NCBI GenBank assembly: GCA_022827835.1
Contig: JAJEIO010000026.1
Location: forward strand, 62,001-126,000
Reading direction: 5' to 3'
Source of the DNA: Candidatus Latescibacterota bacterium
GTDB lineage: Bacteria; Latescibacterota; UBA2968; UBA8231
Length of the DNA stretch: 64,000 nucleotides
Shown: positions 16,653-25,657 of the stretch, piece after piece
How positions within the stretch are numbered: the stretch's first letter is position 1
Layout of the letters: each line of letters starts with the position of its first letter
Program-made: the position numbers and the translations under genes
Notes under the pieces: model-generated
Seen by the model: the letters and a program-made list of their open reading frames with translations, nothing else
Told to the model about the DNA's origin: nothing
Databases searched by the model: none

Positions 16653-17903
16653 ATGACGCAACAGGTAGATGTGCTGGTCATCGGCGGCGGAGTCGTCGGT
16701 ATCTGCGCGGCGCACTTTCTCCAGGAACAGGGCCGCGAGGTTACTGTGGTCGAAAAGGACGAGGTCTGCGCGGGAAGCTCGTATGGCAACGCCGGGTTGA
16801 TCGTCCCCAGCCACAGCGTGCCGCTGGCCGAGCCGGGGGTCATCGCCCAAGGCTTGCGCTGGATGTTCGACCCGGACAGCCCCTTCTACATCAAGTGGCG
16901 CTGGGACCGCGACCTTATGGCTTGGCTGTGGCAATTCCGCAAGGCCAGCACCATGCGGCGGGTGCGGCAGGCCATGCCGCTGTTGCGCGATATGCACTTG
17001 GAGAGCTTTCGGCTCTATGAGGCGCTGGCTGAGGAATTGGATTTTGCCTTTGGGCACGAGGGGCGACTCCTACTGTGCAAGACCGAGCAGGGGATGGAAA
17101 GCGTCCACGAAGAGGCCGAGTTGATGCAGGAGATAGGGATAGAGGTAGAGATGGTCAACGCCCAGCAGGCGCAGGAGCGCGCCGCGGTCGTGGAATTGGA
17201 CTGCGTGGGTGGGGCGTTTTACGCGCAGGACGCCCACTTGGACCCGGCGCGTCTCGTGCGGGCCTTGGCTGCGCGCTGCGTCGAGCGCGGGGTGCAGTTG
17301 AACGAGAAAACCGAGGTGTTGGGGTTTGGCAAACAGGGTCGTCGTCTGCAAGTGGTCGAGACGACGCGCGGGAATTTTGCCGCTGACGAAGTCGTGCTGT
17401 GCAGTGGGGCGTGGTCGCCGGGCGTGGGCCGCGAGTTGGGCCTGTCCCTGCCGGTGCAGCCGGCCAAGGGCTACAGCGTCACCGTCCACAAGCCGGATCC
17501 TTGCCCAGAGGTACCGTTGATGTTGGTAGAGGCCCGCGTCGGCACTACCCCGATGGGAGACAAGCTGCGCTTTGCTGGTACGCTCGAATTGGCGGGCATG
17601 GATACGTCGATCAACCGCCGCCGGGTCGCCGCGATTGTCAATGCGGTGCCGCGCTACGTACCGGCGTGGACATCGGATGTGTTAGAGCTAATCGAGGTGT
17701 GGCGGGGCCTGCGGCCCTGTACGCCGGACGGCTTGCCCTTTTTGGGGCGGCCGCGGGACTATGACAATCTCACGGTGGCGGCCGGGCACGCCATGATTGG
17801 AGTTTCGCTAGGGGCGGTGACCGGGACGGTGATCGCGCAAGTGGTGCAGGGGGAGGAGCCGGGGTTTGATTTGAGTTTATGCAACGTGGATAGATTCGGA
17901 TAG
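16653..17903 (+). CDS. FAD-dependent D-amino-acid-dehydrogenase-like oxidoreductase (DadA family)
   Basis: 416 aa from the ATG at 16653; an in-frame ATG 66 bp earlier lies in the duplicated promoter segment and is unlikely. Start QQVDVLVIGGGVVGICAAHF is the FAD-binding site, followed by TVVEKDEVCAGSSYGNAGL, which is typical of DadA-like enzymes. The end has the second FAD contact: RGLRPCTPDGLPFLGR and AAGHAMIGVSLGAVTG. The likely reaction is oxidation of a D-amino acid or related amine. Ten bases downstream starts an FGGY kinase, so the pair is probably co-transcribed. Confidence 0.85.
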   Translation: MTQQVDVLVIGGGVVGICAAHFLQEQGREVTVVEKDEVCAGSSYGNAGLIVPSHSVPLAEPGVIAQGLRWMFDPDSPFYIKWRWDRDLMAWLWQFRKASTMRRVRQAMPLLRDMHLESFRLYEALAEELDFAFGHEGRLLLCKTEQGMESVHEEAELMQEIGIEVEMVNAQQAQERAAVVELDCVGGAFYAQDAHLDPARLVRALAARCVERGVQLNEKTEVLGFGKQGRRLQVVETTRGNFAADEVVLCSGAWSPGVGRELGLSLPVQPAKGYSVTVHKPDPCPEVPLMLVEARVGTTPMGDKLRFAGTLELAGMDTSINRRRVAAIVNAVPRYVPAWTSDVLELIEVWRGLRPCTPDGLPFLGRPRDYDNLTVAAGHAMIGVSLGAVTGTVIAQVVQGEEPGFDLSLCNVDRFG

Positions 17904-17912
17904 GAGGATCAG

Positions 17913-19376
17913 ATGCGCTGCGCACTGGGCATTGATTTGGGCACGGGAAGCACCAAGGCCGTCCTCATCGACGAGGCGGGAGACCTCATCGGCAGAGGGC
18001 AGGCCGAGTATCCGCTCTACAAGCCGCATCCTGGGTGGGTCGAGCAGGACCCGGGGGATTGGTGGCGAGGGCTGTGCGCGTCGGCGCGTCAGGCTATCGC
18101 CGATATTGATCCAGCGCAGGTCGCCTGTGTCGGCCTGTCGGGGCAGATCAATGGCGCGGTATTTGTCGACAGTGCCGGGCAGCCCCTACAGCGGGTGCCG
18201 ATCTGGCTCGACCACCGCTCGCAAGTAGAGTGCGATTGGGCCGAGCAGCGCGCGGGTGATTTGTTGCGGGAACGGACGCTAATGCGGTTGGGGCCAGTTA
18301 ATACGCTGGCGAAGGTGTTGTGGGTAAAAGACCATGCGACAGACGTTTATCAGCAAAGCCGATGGATGCTGTTGCCCAAGGATTGGCTGCGCTTCCGGCT
18401 CACCGGACAGATAGCAGCAGAGGTGTCGGATGCCTCGACGACTGCGGCTTTTGACCTGCACGATCGCCAGTGGTCCGGGGAAATTTTGGAGGCGTTGGAA
18501 GTCGATACGGGGCTGTTCCCGGACTTGGCCGATTCGCCAGAAGTGGTCGGGGCCATAACCCAAGAAGCTGCCGAGCAGACTGGGCTGGTCGAGGGCACGC
18601 CCGTTGTCGCTGGCGGCGGGGACATGCCCTGCATGATCCTCGGCGCTGGGGTGATTGAGCCGGGCATTATCAGCTTGGGGATCGGCACGGCAGCGCACGC
18701 CACGGCTTTTGCCGAGACGCTGGATTCACGGGCCTTTGACAAGCTCTGGCCGATGTGCCACCCCATCCCCGGCAAATACGCTTGGCTAGGTTGCTCGTTT
18801 ACTGGAGGGGCCTCGCTCAAATGGTTTAAGGAGGAATTCGGGGGCAGCTACGAGGAATTAACCGAGGCTGCGGCTGCGGTTCCCGCTGGTGCCGAGGGGG
18901 CGTTTTTCATGCCTTGGCTCGAAGGAAGGGCCACGCCGCGTCCCGACGCTCACGCTCGTGGCGGCTTTGTCGGGTTGTCGCTGGGGCATACAAAGGGGCA
19001 TATGGTGCGGGCGGTGTTGGAAGGGGTCGTCTTTGACTTGCGGCACTCGCTCGATTGCTTTGCCGAAATCGGCTTGCCCATCGACGAGTTGCGGATCGGC
19101 GAGGGCGGCTCGCACTCAGAGGTGTGGCGGCAGATCCAGGCCGATATTTTGGGGCGCGATGTGGTGCGGATCGCCACGGACGATCTGTCGGCGGTAGGGG
19201 CGGCGTTGTTGGCGGGCGTTGGCGGCGGACTCTATGCGGATTTTGCTACTGCCTGCCAGCGCACGGTCAAGTTGGCCGAGACCGTGCACTGCGATCAGGA
19301 GCGGGTCGAATACTACCGGCGGGCTTTTGAGCGCTACCGGGCGCTTTATCCGGCGTTGCAGGACTGGTACGCCTAA
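17913..19376 (+). CDS. FGGY-family carbohydrate kinase, xylulokinase-like
   Basis: 487 aa, full family length. N-terminal ATP-fold signature LGIDLGTGSTKAVLID, then HPGWVEQDPGDWW as in xylulokinases, SGQINGAVFVD, and a C-terminal RIGEGGSHSEVWRQIQADI with VGAALLAGVG. It would phosphorylate a ketose or polyol in the cytoplasm. The xylulokinase assignment follows the HPGWVEQ and GQ(I/M)xGxV blocks; other FGGY substrates are possible. It overlaps the stop of the convergent enolase-superfamily gene by 4 bp. Confidence 0.87.
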   Translation: MRCALGIDLGTGSTKAVLIDEAGDLIGRGQAEYPLYKPHPGWVEQDPGDWWRGLCASARQAIADIDPAQVACVGLSGQINGAVFVDSAGQPLQRVPIWLDHRSQVECDWAEQRAGDLLRERTLMRLGPVNTLAKVLWVKDHATDVYQQSRWMLLPKDWLRFRLTGQIAAEVSDASTTAAFDLHDRQWSGEILEALEVDTGLFPDLADSPEVVGAITQEAAEQTGLVEGTPVVAGGGDMPCMILGAGVIEPGIISLGIGTAAHATAFAETLDSRAFDKLWPMCHPIPGKYAWLGCSFTGGASLKWFKEEFGGSYEELTEAAAAVPAGAEGAFFMPWLEGRATPRPDAHARGGFVGLSLGHTKGHMVRAVLEGVVFDLRHSLDCFAEIGLPIDELRIGEGGSHSEVWRQIQADILGRDVVRIATDDLSAVGAALLAGVGGGLYADFATACQRTVKLAETVHCDQERVEYYRRAFERYRALYPALQDWYA

Positions 19377-20596
19377 CCCTCGATAAACGGCCCTTCCTCC
19401 TGTAACCTCTTGAGGACGCGGGCGTATTCGGCTGAGCCGTCGTCGGTCCAGTACTCAAAGTTGAGACCTTGGAGGCGGCCCTCTTCGGTGCCGGTCAGGC
19501 GGTTGATGTTGGGGCTGCCCAAGCTGTAGGCTTTGTGGCCGCCGGCAAAGTGCACCACGCCGATGTAGTCGTACCTAGGCAAGTGGGCACGGTCGGCGGC
19601 TTGGGCCAGAGCTTCTTCGTCCACTTCCACGCCCAGCCCCAGACCTTCAGGCACAGATGAAAAACCCTCGACGACTGGGATTTTTGCGGCGATGTCGGAC
19701 TCGAACTGGTCGTCTATGTTGACGATATGGGCCGAGGCCGTGGGCAGGACTGCGGCTTGGTGCAGGGTGAGGGCCTTCATCAGGGTGTTGCCGCATTGCT
19801 GGATCAGGCACTGGATATTGGCCTTGCCGTAGGCAAAACCCGAGGTCAGGGTGTCGCCGATGCGTCCGCCAATCATGTAGATATCGGCGACCCCGCGAAT
19901 TACTTCTTGGATGCCGCCCAATTGGGGGACGTGCATGACGAGGGGGATTTTGGTCTTCTCGCGCAGGGTGAGCCAGCCGTCGATATCGCTCCACACCAGC
20001 GGGTCTTCGAGAAATCCGACGATCGGCGATTTTTCCAGTTCGGCGACAATGGGCAGGATTGTGCCCAGCGTGCGGTTGTGGTTGAGATCCCAGTGCAGTT
20101 TGAAGCCGGGCGGTGCTACCTTTTCCGCGGCGCGGGTCTGCTCAATGACGTCGTAGCGGGCGTCCGAGTGCATTTTGAAGACGCGGTAGCCCTGATCGAC
20201 AGCGCGCTGAATCTCACCGGCGAAAACGTCGGGGGAGCAGGGGCGGGTCCAAGCGGCGCAGGGGACGGCGTCGCGCACTTTTTGTCCCATTAGTTTGTAT
20301 GCGGGTACGCCTACGTGCTTGCCCATCAAGTCGTAGAGCGCCATGCCCAAGGCCATGTGGAAATTATTGAGTAGATAGTCGAAGGGGTTGGTGCCGATGA
20401 GCGCGTCGATCTCGGCTTGGGGTACGGGTCTGGGGTTATCTTCGTAGTCACCGTAGCCGACTAGCCCATTGTCGCCGTGGACTTTAACCACTAGGTGTTG
20501 ATCCATGTCGTACATGCGCATGCGGCCGGCGTGGTTGTCGTAGCGCTTGGCTAGGGGCATGGCGATGGGGATTTGCTCGATGTGGGCGATTTTCAT
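19373..20596 (-). CDS. Enolase-superfamily (mandelate racemase-like) protein with an altered metal site
   Basis: 407 aa. N-terminal capping domain, then the TIM barrel. The Lys motif reads FKMHSD (K-M-H instead of K-x-K). The first two metal ligands are present as LHWDLNHN and GFLEDPLVWSD, but the third strand reads IPLVMHVPQLGG, where a Glu or Asp is expected. The same MHV pattern occurs in the paralogue at 44478-45584. It may use His as a ligand, or have a different reaction. The start has no strong Shine-Dalgarno but fits the family N-terminus (KIAHIEQIPIAMPL). Confidence 0.85.
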   Translation of the reverse strand: MKIAHIEQIPIAMPLAKRYDNHAGRMRMYDMDQHLVVKVHGDNGLVGYGDYEDNPRPVPQAEIDALIGTNPFDYLLNNFHMALGMALYDLMGKHVGVPAYKLMGQKVRDAVPCAAWTRPCSPDVFAGEIQRAVDQGYRVFKMHSDARYDVIEQTRAAEKVAPPGFKLHWDLNHNRTLGTILPIVAELEKSPIVGFLEDPLVWSDIDGWLTLREKTKIPLVMHVPQLGGIQEVIRGVADIYMIGGRIGDTLTSGFAYGKANIQCLIQQCGNTLMKALTLHQAAVLPTASAHIVNIDDQFESDIAAKIPVVEGFSSVPEGLGLGVEVDEEALAQAADRAHLPRYDYIGVVHFAGGHKAYSLGSPNINRLTGTEEGRLQGLNFEYWTDDGSAEYARVLKRLQEEGPFIEG

Positions 20597-20725
20597 GGGA
20601 AGCTCCTATTGGAAAAGCTCTAATGGGGCCTCCAATAATTGACTTGGGCAGTGGCCTGTCAAGGTGGTGGCCGCGTATATTAGGGCGGCGCGGAATACCT
20701 GCAATCATCCTGCATTGAGAAAACC

Positions 20726-22012
20726 ATGCTCCAACTCGCCACGTTCCAATCCGACGTTACGCCGCCGCTGGGCCATCCGCTCTGTGCGGGGTGGTATCCA
20801 CCGGCTAAGGGCATTGCCGACCCGCTGTCTGCCTTGGGGCTGATTTTGGTGCCGGACGATCAATTGCCTCTAGTTTTGTGCGCCTTGGACTGGGCTGAGT
20901 TGAGCAATGGCGATTACGACCGCTGGCGCGGGGAATTGGCTCAGGCTGTGGGCACCGAGGCTGAGCGCGTAGCCGTGCACTGTATCCACGCCCACGATAC
21001 GCCCTGGCCCGACCGCGACGCCCAAGACATTCTCGATGCCCACGGATGCCCCAATATCATTATGACTGGGGATTGGGCCGAAAAAGTGCGGGCGCAAGCG
21101 GCGCGAGCGGCGGGTGAGGCTATGACCAAGCTGCAGCCCTGCACGGCTATTGCGGTGGGGCAGGCCAAAGTCGAGAAAATTGCTTCCAATCGGCGGGTGA
21201 TGGGGCCAGACGGCAAGGTGGCCGGGGTGCGTTGGACTCAGTGCCGCGATCCACAAGTGCGGGACGCTCCCGAGGGTATCATGGATCCCATGCTCAAGAC
21301 GATTGGCTTTTACCAAGGGGAGATGCCCTTGGCGCTGTTGCACTACTACGCCGTCCATCCCACCAGTGAGGACGGCACCGGACTGGTGACACCTGAATTC
21401 GTCGGCTTGGCGCGCAACCGCCGCAGGGAGGAAAGCGGCGTACCGCACCTATACTTCACCGGTTGCGCGGGCAATGTCACCGCGGGCAAGTACAACGACG
21501 GCATAGCTGACAACCGGGAATTGTTCACCGGGCGCATTCACCGGGCCATGTTGGAGGCGGAGCAGGGTAGTACGCGGCAGCCGTTGGAGCATGTGCGCTG
21601 GACGGTCGAGCCGGTGCAGCTACCGCCGAGGGAGGATATGGACGAAGAAAACCTGCTGGCGCAAATCGCTTCGGCGGCCACAGGAGCTAAAGTTCACAGT
21701 AAAGCTGCCCTCATGCTGACGTATCTGCGTCGCAACGAGAGGCCCATTCCTGTCACTTGTTTGCACCTCAACGACCGGGTGGCGGTGGTCCATTTGCCGG
21801 GCGAGATCTTTATTGAATACCAACTGCACGCGCAGGCGAGTCGCCCAGATGCCTTTGTCGCCGTGGCGGGATACGGGGATTTGGGGACCGGATATATAAC
21901 CTTGGCGAGTTCCTTTGCCGAGGGGGGATACGAGCCTGTGGACGCCTTTGTGTCGGGGCGGTCGGAAAAGATTGTGCGCGGTGCCATTGAGAAGGTCTTG
22001 CGGGGCTTTTAA
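20726..22012 (+). CDS. Neutral/alkaline ceramidase-like hydrolase, first of two
   Basis: 428 aa. It opens with the N-terminal strand of the neutral/alkaline non-lysosomal ceramidase domain (FQSDVTPPLGHPLCAGW) and contains VAVHCIHAHDTPWPD and HLYFTGCAGNVTAGKYND, the region supplying metal ligands in that family. It ends with VVHLPGEIFIEYQLHA and the YGDLGTGYI segment. No signal peptide is visible, unlike classical secreted ceramidases, so an intracellular amide hydrolase is more likely. It heads a plus-strand run of four closely spaced genes. Confidence 0.75.
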   Translation: MLQLATFQSDVTPPLGHPLCAGWYPPAKGIADPLSALGLILVPDDQLPLVLCALDWAELSNGDYDRWRGELAQAVGTEAERVAVHCIHAHDTPWPDRDAQDILDAHGCPNIIMTGDWAEKVRAQAARAAGEAMTKLQPCTAIAVGQAKVEKIASNRRVMGPDGKVAGVRWTQCRDPQVRDAPEGIMDPMLKTIGFYQGEMPLALLHYYAVHPTSEDGTGLVTPEFVGLARNRRREESGVPHLYFTGCAGNVTAGKYNDGIADNRELFTGRIHRAMLEAEQGSTRQPLEHVRWTVEPVQLPPREDMDEENLLAQIASAATGAKVHSKAALMLTYLRRNERPIPVTCLHLNDRVAVVHLPGEIFIEYQLHAQASRPDAFVAVAGYGDLGTGYITLASSFAEGGYEPVDAFVSGRSEKIVRGAIEKVLRGF

Positions 22013-22036
22013 CCACGAGAGCAGGAGAAAAGGATA

Positions 22037-23356
22037 ATGAACGACTTGCTAGCCGGAACCGGCGGTGCCCGGATCACTCCACCGATCGGCTGCCCCATGG
22101 GCGGATACGGTGCCCGCGACCACGGGGCCGAGGGCGTGCACGACCACCTCAACACCCACGCCCTGTTCCTCGACGACGGCTCGACCCAGGCCGTGATCAT
22201 TGCCAACGATCTGCTCGGTATGCGGGCGGAGCAGGTCGCTCGCGTGCGCGAGTTGGTGCATACGGCGACGGGAGTACCAGCGGCCCACGTATTCCTCGCC
22301 TTCTCGCACACACACGGTGGGCCGCTGATGTACTCTGACTTTTCGGCGCTAGAGGAACAGGTCGCTATCTACATCGACGCGGTGAGCCACTACATGGCCG
22401 GCGCGGCTCTGCAGGCGGCCACCTCGGCCGTGCCCGTACGCTGGGGCACGGGCCGTCATCCGCTGCAGGTCGGCGTCAACCGCCGGGAGCGACAGGCGGA
22501 TGGCACGACCCGTATCGGCGTCAACCCCGACGGAGTGGTGGCACCCTGGGTCGATGCGGTGTGGTTTGAGCGCGAGGATGGCGGCCCGCTGTCGGTGATC
22601 TATCAGCACGCGGCCCACGGCACCTGTCTAGTGAGCGACAACTACCTGTTCACAGCCGACTGGATCGGCCATGCCATGCAGTTGATCGAGGCCCAACTGT
22701 CGGGCGTGACGGCGCTGTTCGTCAACGGTTGTGCTGGCAATATCAACCCCCATCCGCGCGGCTCCTTTGCCCTTGCCGCGCGCCACGGTACCAGGGCTGG
22801 TGATGCGGTGCTGCAGACGGTGTTGGACCGAGCCGATCTAAGACGGGGTGGCCGACTGCGCTGTGCCCAGCAGGCCTTTGAGCTGCCCCTCCAGCCCATG
22901 CCGTCGCAGCAGGAGTGCGAGCGCGAACTGGCGGAGTGGGAACCGGCCTTTCGTCAGCTCAAGGGCGAGCACCACCGGAACTGGCAGGTCTGCCGCCGCT
23001 ACTTTGCCGCAAAGGAGCGGTTCGAGGCATGTCAGAGCGGCTCGGTGGCTACGGGCCTGCCCCTTGAATTGCAGGTCGTGGCTCTGGACGACGTGGCTCT
23101 CATCGGATTGCCGGGGGAGATCTTCGTCGAGACGGGACTGGCCATTGCCGAGGCATCGCCTTTCTCCTTGACCCTGCCCGTGGGGTACGCCAACGGCTCC
23201 ATTGGATACGTGCCGACGAGTGAGGAGGTACTCTACGGGGGCTACGAGGTCCTTGATGCGAGGGCGAGCCACCAGGGGCGCTTTCTGCGCGACGATGCGG
23301 ATCGGGTCCTGACCGACGGGGCACTTCGGGCCTTGGAACTGGCTGCGGCAGAGTGA
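22037..23356 (+). CDS. Neutral/alkaline ceramidase-like hydrolase, second of two
   Basis: 439 aa. Same family as its upstream neighbour but clearly diverged: GTGGARITPPIGCPMGGYG, FLAFSHTHGGPL (HTH metal site), YQHAAHGTCLV, ALFVNGCAGNINPHPRG, and the closing ALIGLPGEIFVETGLAIA with FSLTLPVGYANGSIGY. It has the fuller set of canonical metal-site blocks of the two. It starts 24 bp after the first, with AGGAGAAAAGG upstream. A heterodimer or two linked substrates are both possible (inference). Confidence 0.8.
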   Translation: MNDLLAGTGGARITPPIGCPMGGYGARDHGAEGVHDHLNTHALFLDDGSTQAVIIANDLLGMRAEQVARVRELVHTATGVPAAHVFLAFSHTHGGPLMYSDFSALEEQVAIYIDAVSHYMAGAALQAATSAVPVRWGTGRHPLQVGVNRRERQADGTTRIGVNPDGVVAPWVDAVWFEREDGGPLSVIYQHAAHGTCLVSDNYLFTADWIGHAMQLIEAQLSGVTALFVNGCAGNINPHPRGSFALAARHGTRAGDAVLQTVLDRADLRRGGRLRCAQQAFELPLQPMPSQQECERELAEWEPAFRQLKGEHHRNWQVCRRYFAAKERFEACQSGSVATGLPLELQVVALDDVALIGLPGEIFVETGLAIAEASPFSLTLPVGYANGSIGYVPTSEEVLYGGYEVLDARASHQGRFLRDDADRVLTDGALRALELAAAE

Positions 23357-24534
23357 ATTGCGTGGACTATCTCGCAGCGCTCTTGGCAGGCATTGAGGGC
23401 CTGAGACCGCGACTGTCGGCAATCTCGGAGGTCGCCGATCAGGTTGCCGGACGGCTTGCGGCGGATGGACGGTTACTGCTGGCCAGCGTGCGGCCGGACT
23501 TTACATCGGAGGGTTTCATCCGCTCTGGCGGGCTGATGCTGGCCGAGGAGTGGACACCTGAGACGGTGCTGTCGCCGAATGACGTGGTGATTCTCGGCTG
23601 GTCGGGTGCCCCGCCGGACCAGGAGTTGGAGTTGTTGCGGGATCTGCGCGCCTCGGGTGCTCTGATCGTCGGCATTGGGCCGGCCTCATGGGCTGGGGCG
23701 GATTCGCAGTTGGGTGCCGACCTATTCCTAGAGAGCGAAATTTCCCTGTCAGAGGCAGTGACCGCTCCCTTCGGCGGCGAGGGCTACCCGCTGATCTCTC
23801 TGCAGAACTTAGTGGTGTTGTGGACCCTCACCGGCGAGATCGTGGCCGCCTTGACCCGGGTTGGGCGGATGCCTGCCATGTATCAGAGCGTGTTGGTGAC
23901 CGGGGCGAGGGATCGCAATGCCCAGTTTGCCGGCTCGCGGTTCCACAAGACGCATCAAGTACCGGCGATTCCTCCGGGACAGGTGGGTGGGGACTACTTG
24001 GACGCAATCGGAGGGATTCTGAGCGCTCTGATGGAGGAGGAGGCAGGAGCGATTGACCGCGTCGGTGCGGTCTGTGCTCAGGTACTCAACGATGGCCGCG
24101 TCATCCATGCGGGCATGATCTCCCACTTCCCCGTGTATCAACACGGAGCGCCGGGTGATCCGCTGTACATGCGTCGCCTAGGGCGGCTCGATGGGGAGTC
24201 TCCGTCGGTGGCCGAACTTGAGCGCGAGCTGGAGTCAGGGGATTTGTTCTTCTTCCTCGGGTACTACCGGCGGCCAACGCAAGCCTACCAGGTCGCGCGC
24301 CGGGCGGGTGCGCAGATCGTCGAGGTAATCACCGGGGACGGATTGGACGGCCCGCAGCCGGACTATGTCATCCGGCCGAAGTGGCCCTTCGGCGATGCGG
24401 TGACACGGGTGCCGGGGTACGACGTAGAGATTTTGCCCAGCTCCGGTATTGTGCAGGCGGCGATTTACTGGGCCGTGGTGGCGTCGATCTGGCAAAGCCT
24501 CGCCGAGCGGGCCGCGTCCACTCGTATTCTGTGA
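23353..24534 (+). CDS. Sugar-isomerase (SIS)-fold-like protein of unknown function
   Basis: 393 aa with a GTG start overlapping the stop of the ceramidase-like gene (GTGA). The N-terminal half has alternating strands and helices, with DVVILGWSGAPPDQE and ALIVGIGPAS, which recalls the SIS fold that binds phosphosugars. The C-terminal half repeats the pattern (GDLFFFLGYY, AGAQIVEVITGD). I cannot name the family with certainty. Translational coupling to the ceramidase-like gene argues for a shared pathway. Confidence 0.55.
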   Translation: MNCVDYLAALLAGIEGLRPRLSAISEVADQVAGRLAADGRLLLASVRPDFTSEGFIRSGGLMLAEEWTPETVLSPNDVVILGWSGAPPDQELELLRDLRASGALIVGIGPASWAGADSQLGADLFLESEISLSEAVTAPFGGEGYPLISLQNLVVLWTLTGEIVAALTRVGRMPAMYQSVLVTGARDRNAQFAGSRFHKTHQVPAIPPGQVGGDYLDAIGGILSALMEEEAGAIDRVGAVCAQVLNDGRVIHAGMISHFPVYQHGAPGDPLYMRRLGRLDGESPSVAELERELESGDLFFFLGYYRRPTQAYQVARRAGAQIVEVITGDGLDGPQPDYVIRPKWPFGDAVTRVPGYDVEILPSSGIVQAAIYWAVVASIWQSLAERAASTRIL

Positions 24535-24540
24535 GGTAGA

Positions 24541-25617
24541 ATGATGAATAGTACAGAGACGACAACAGTTCAACTCCGCAGCGGAGAAACGTTGACGATC
24601 GAGGTGTGCGAGCCACCCTTTCCCGGTGGAGAGCACAGCCTCTGCTGGTGGGGGGATATCGCCGCCGACCTGATGGCTGGGAACCTGCGGCCTTGGCTGT
24701 ATACGCCCTACTACCTAGGAAAAATCGACGGAGAGTTGGTGGGCTACATGGGTTGTCAGACGCCCGCGGATACGCGCGAGGTGGGCCTCGTCGAGTTCGT
24801 CTGGACCGCCGAGGCGCACCGACGCAAGGGGATTGCTTCGCTCCTGCTCGGTCGGCTCGTGGAGGAGTTCGCGCAGGCCGGGGGACTGGCTCTCTATCTG
24901 TGTACGGCCAACCCTCATGCTGGCAGCTTGTACGAGCGCCACGGATTCCGCTATTTCGTCGGGGATGGGATGCGCTACCTAGCGCCCGGTGCTGGCGACT
25001 TTGACCGCGATTACCTTGACGGAGGCAGTCGGGCCGAGGTTCGCGACGCTACTTGGGCCGATCTGCCGGGGGCTTCGGTGCTCTACAATCATCCCGAGCC
25101 GAGGTGGATCGTGAAAGACTACCTGAGCGAGAGTTTCCGCGACACTCGCTACGAGAGTCACTTTGTGAAGACCTTGCGGCGTTTAGAAGGACGGCGCGGC
25201 TTCTGCCTTGCTCTGGAAAACACCAAGCGCCGCTTGGTCGGCTTGGCCACGGTGGAACGGCGGGGGACTTTTGCTGAGCAGCACACGGGCATATTGAGCT
25301 TTCGCGTGGCACCGGCTTTCAGCGGCCAGGCTGCGGATTTGCTCAATGCGGCTGTCGAGCGGTGCATGGCTTTGGAGATCGCGGTACTGCATGTCTATCT
25401 GGCGGACTGCGACGGCGATCAGAAGCAGTTGCTTGAGGAAGTGGGATTTGGCGAGGAGGCTCGTTTCAAGCGGCGGCTGAGGGTCGATGGGGAGTACGTG
25501 GATATGGTCGTGTACGCGCGAACCATAGCGCAGACGGCGGCAGCTCTCTTCGACGAGGGCTACTACTACGGGGGGCGCAAGGACTGGCAGCGGGAGCGAG
25601 CTGGCGGCACGGACTGA
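24541..25617 (+). CDS. GNAT-family N-acetyltransferase, two-domain
   Basis: 358 aa. Residues about 10-150 form a complete GNAT domain with the acetyl-CoA loop EAHRRKGIASLLLGRLVEEF and LYERHGFRYFVGDGM. Residues about 165-330 look like a second, weaker GNAT fold (LVGLATVERRG, ILSFRVAPAFSGQ, LLEEVGFGEEARFKRR). Two adjacent ATGs are possible starts; GAGGTAGA lies just upstream. It ends the four-gene run that starts with the ceramidase-like genes and may acetylate an amine product (inference). Confidence 0.8.
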   Translation: MMNSTETTTVQLRSGETLTIEVCEPPFPGGEHSLCWWGDIAADLMAGNLRPWLYTPYYLGKIDGELVGYMGCQTPADTREVGLVEFVWTAEAHRRKGIASLLLGRLVEEFAQAGGLALYLCTANPHAGSLYERHGFRYFVGDGMRYLAPGAGDFDRDYLDGGSRAEVRDATWADLPGASVLYNHPEPRWIVKDYLSESFRDTRYESHFVKTLRRLEGRRGFCLALENTKRRLVGLATVERRGTFAEQHTGILSFRVAPAFSGQAADLLNAAVERCMALEIAVLHVYLADCDGDQKQLLEEVGFGEEARFKRRLRVDGEYVDMVVYARTIAQTAAALFDEGYYYGGRKDWQRERAGGTD

Positions 25618-25657
25618 AGGGCGCAATCCACAGCGCTCAAATCCTGTTTGTCGGTGT

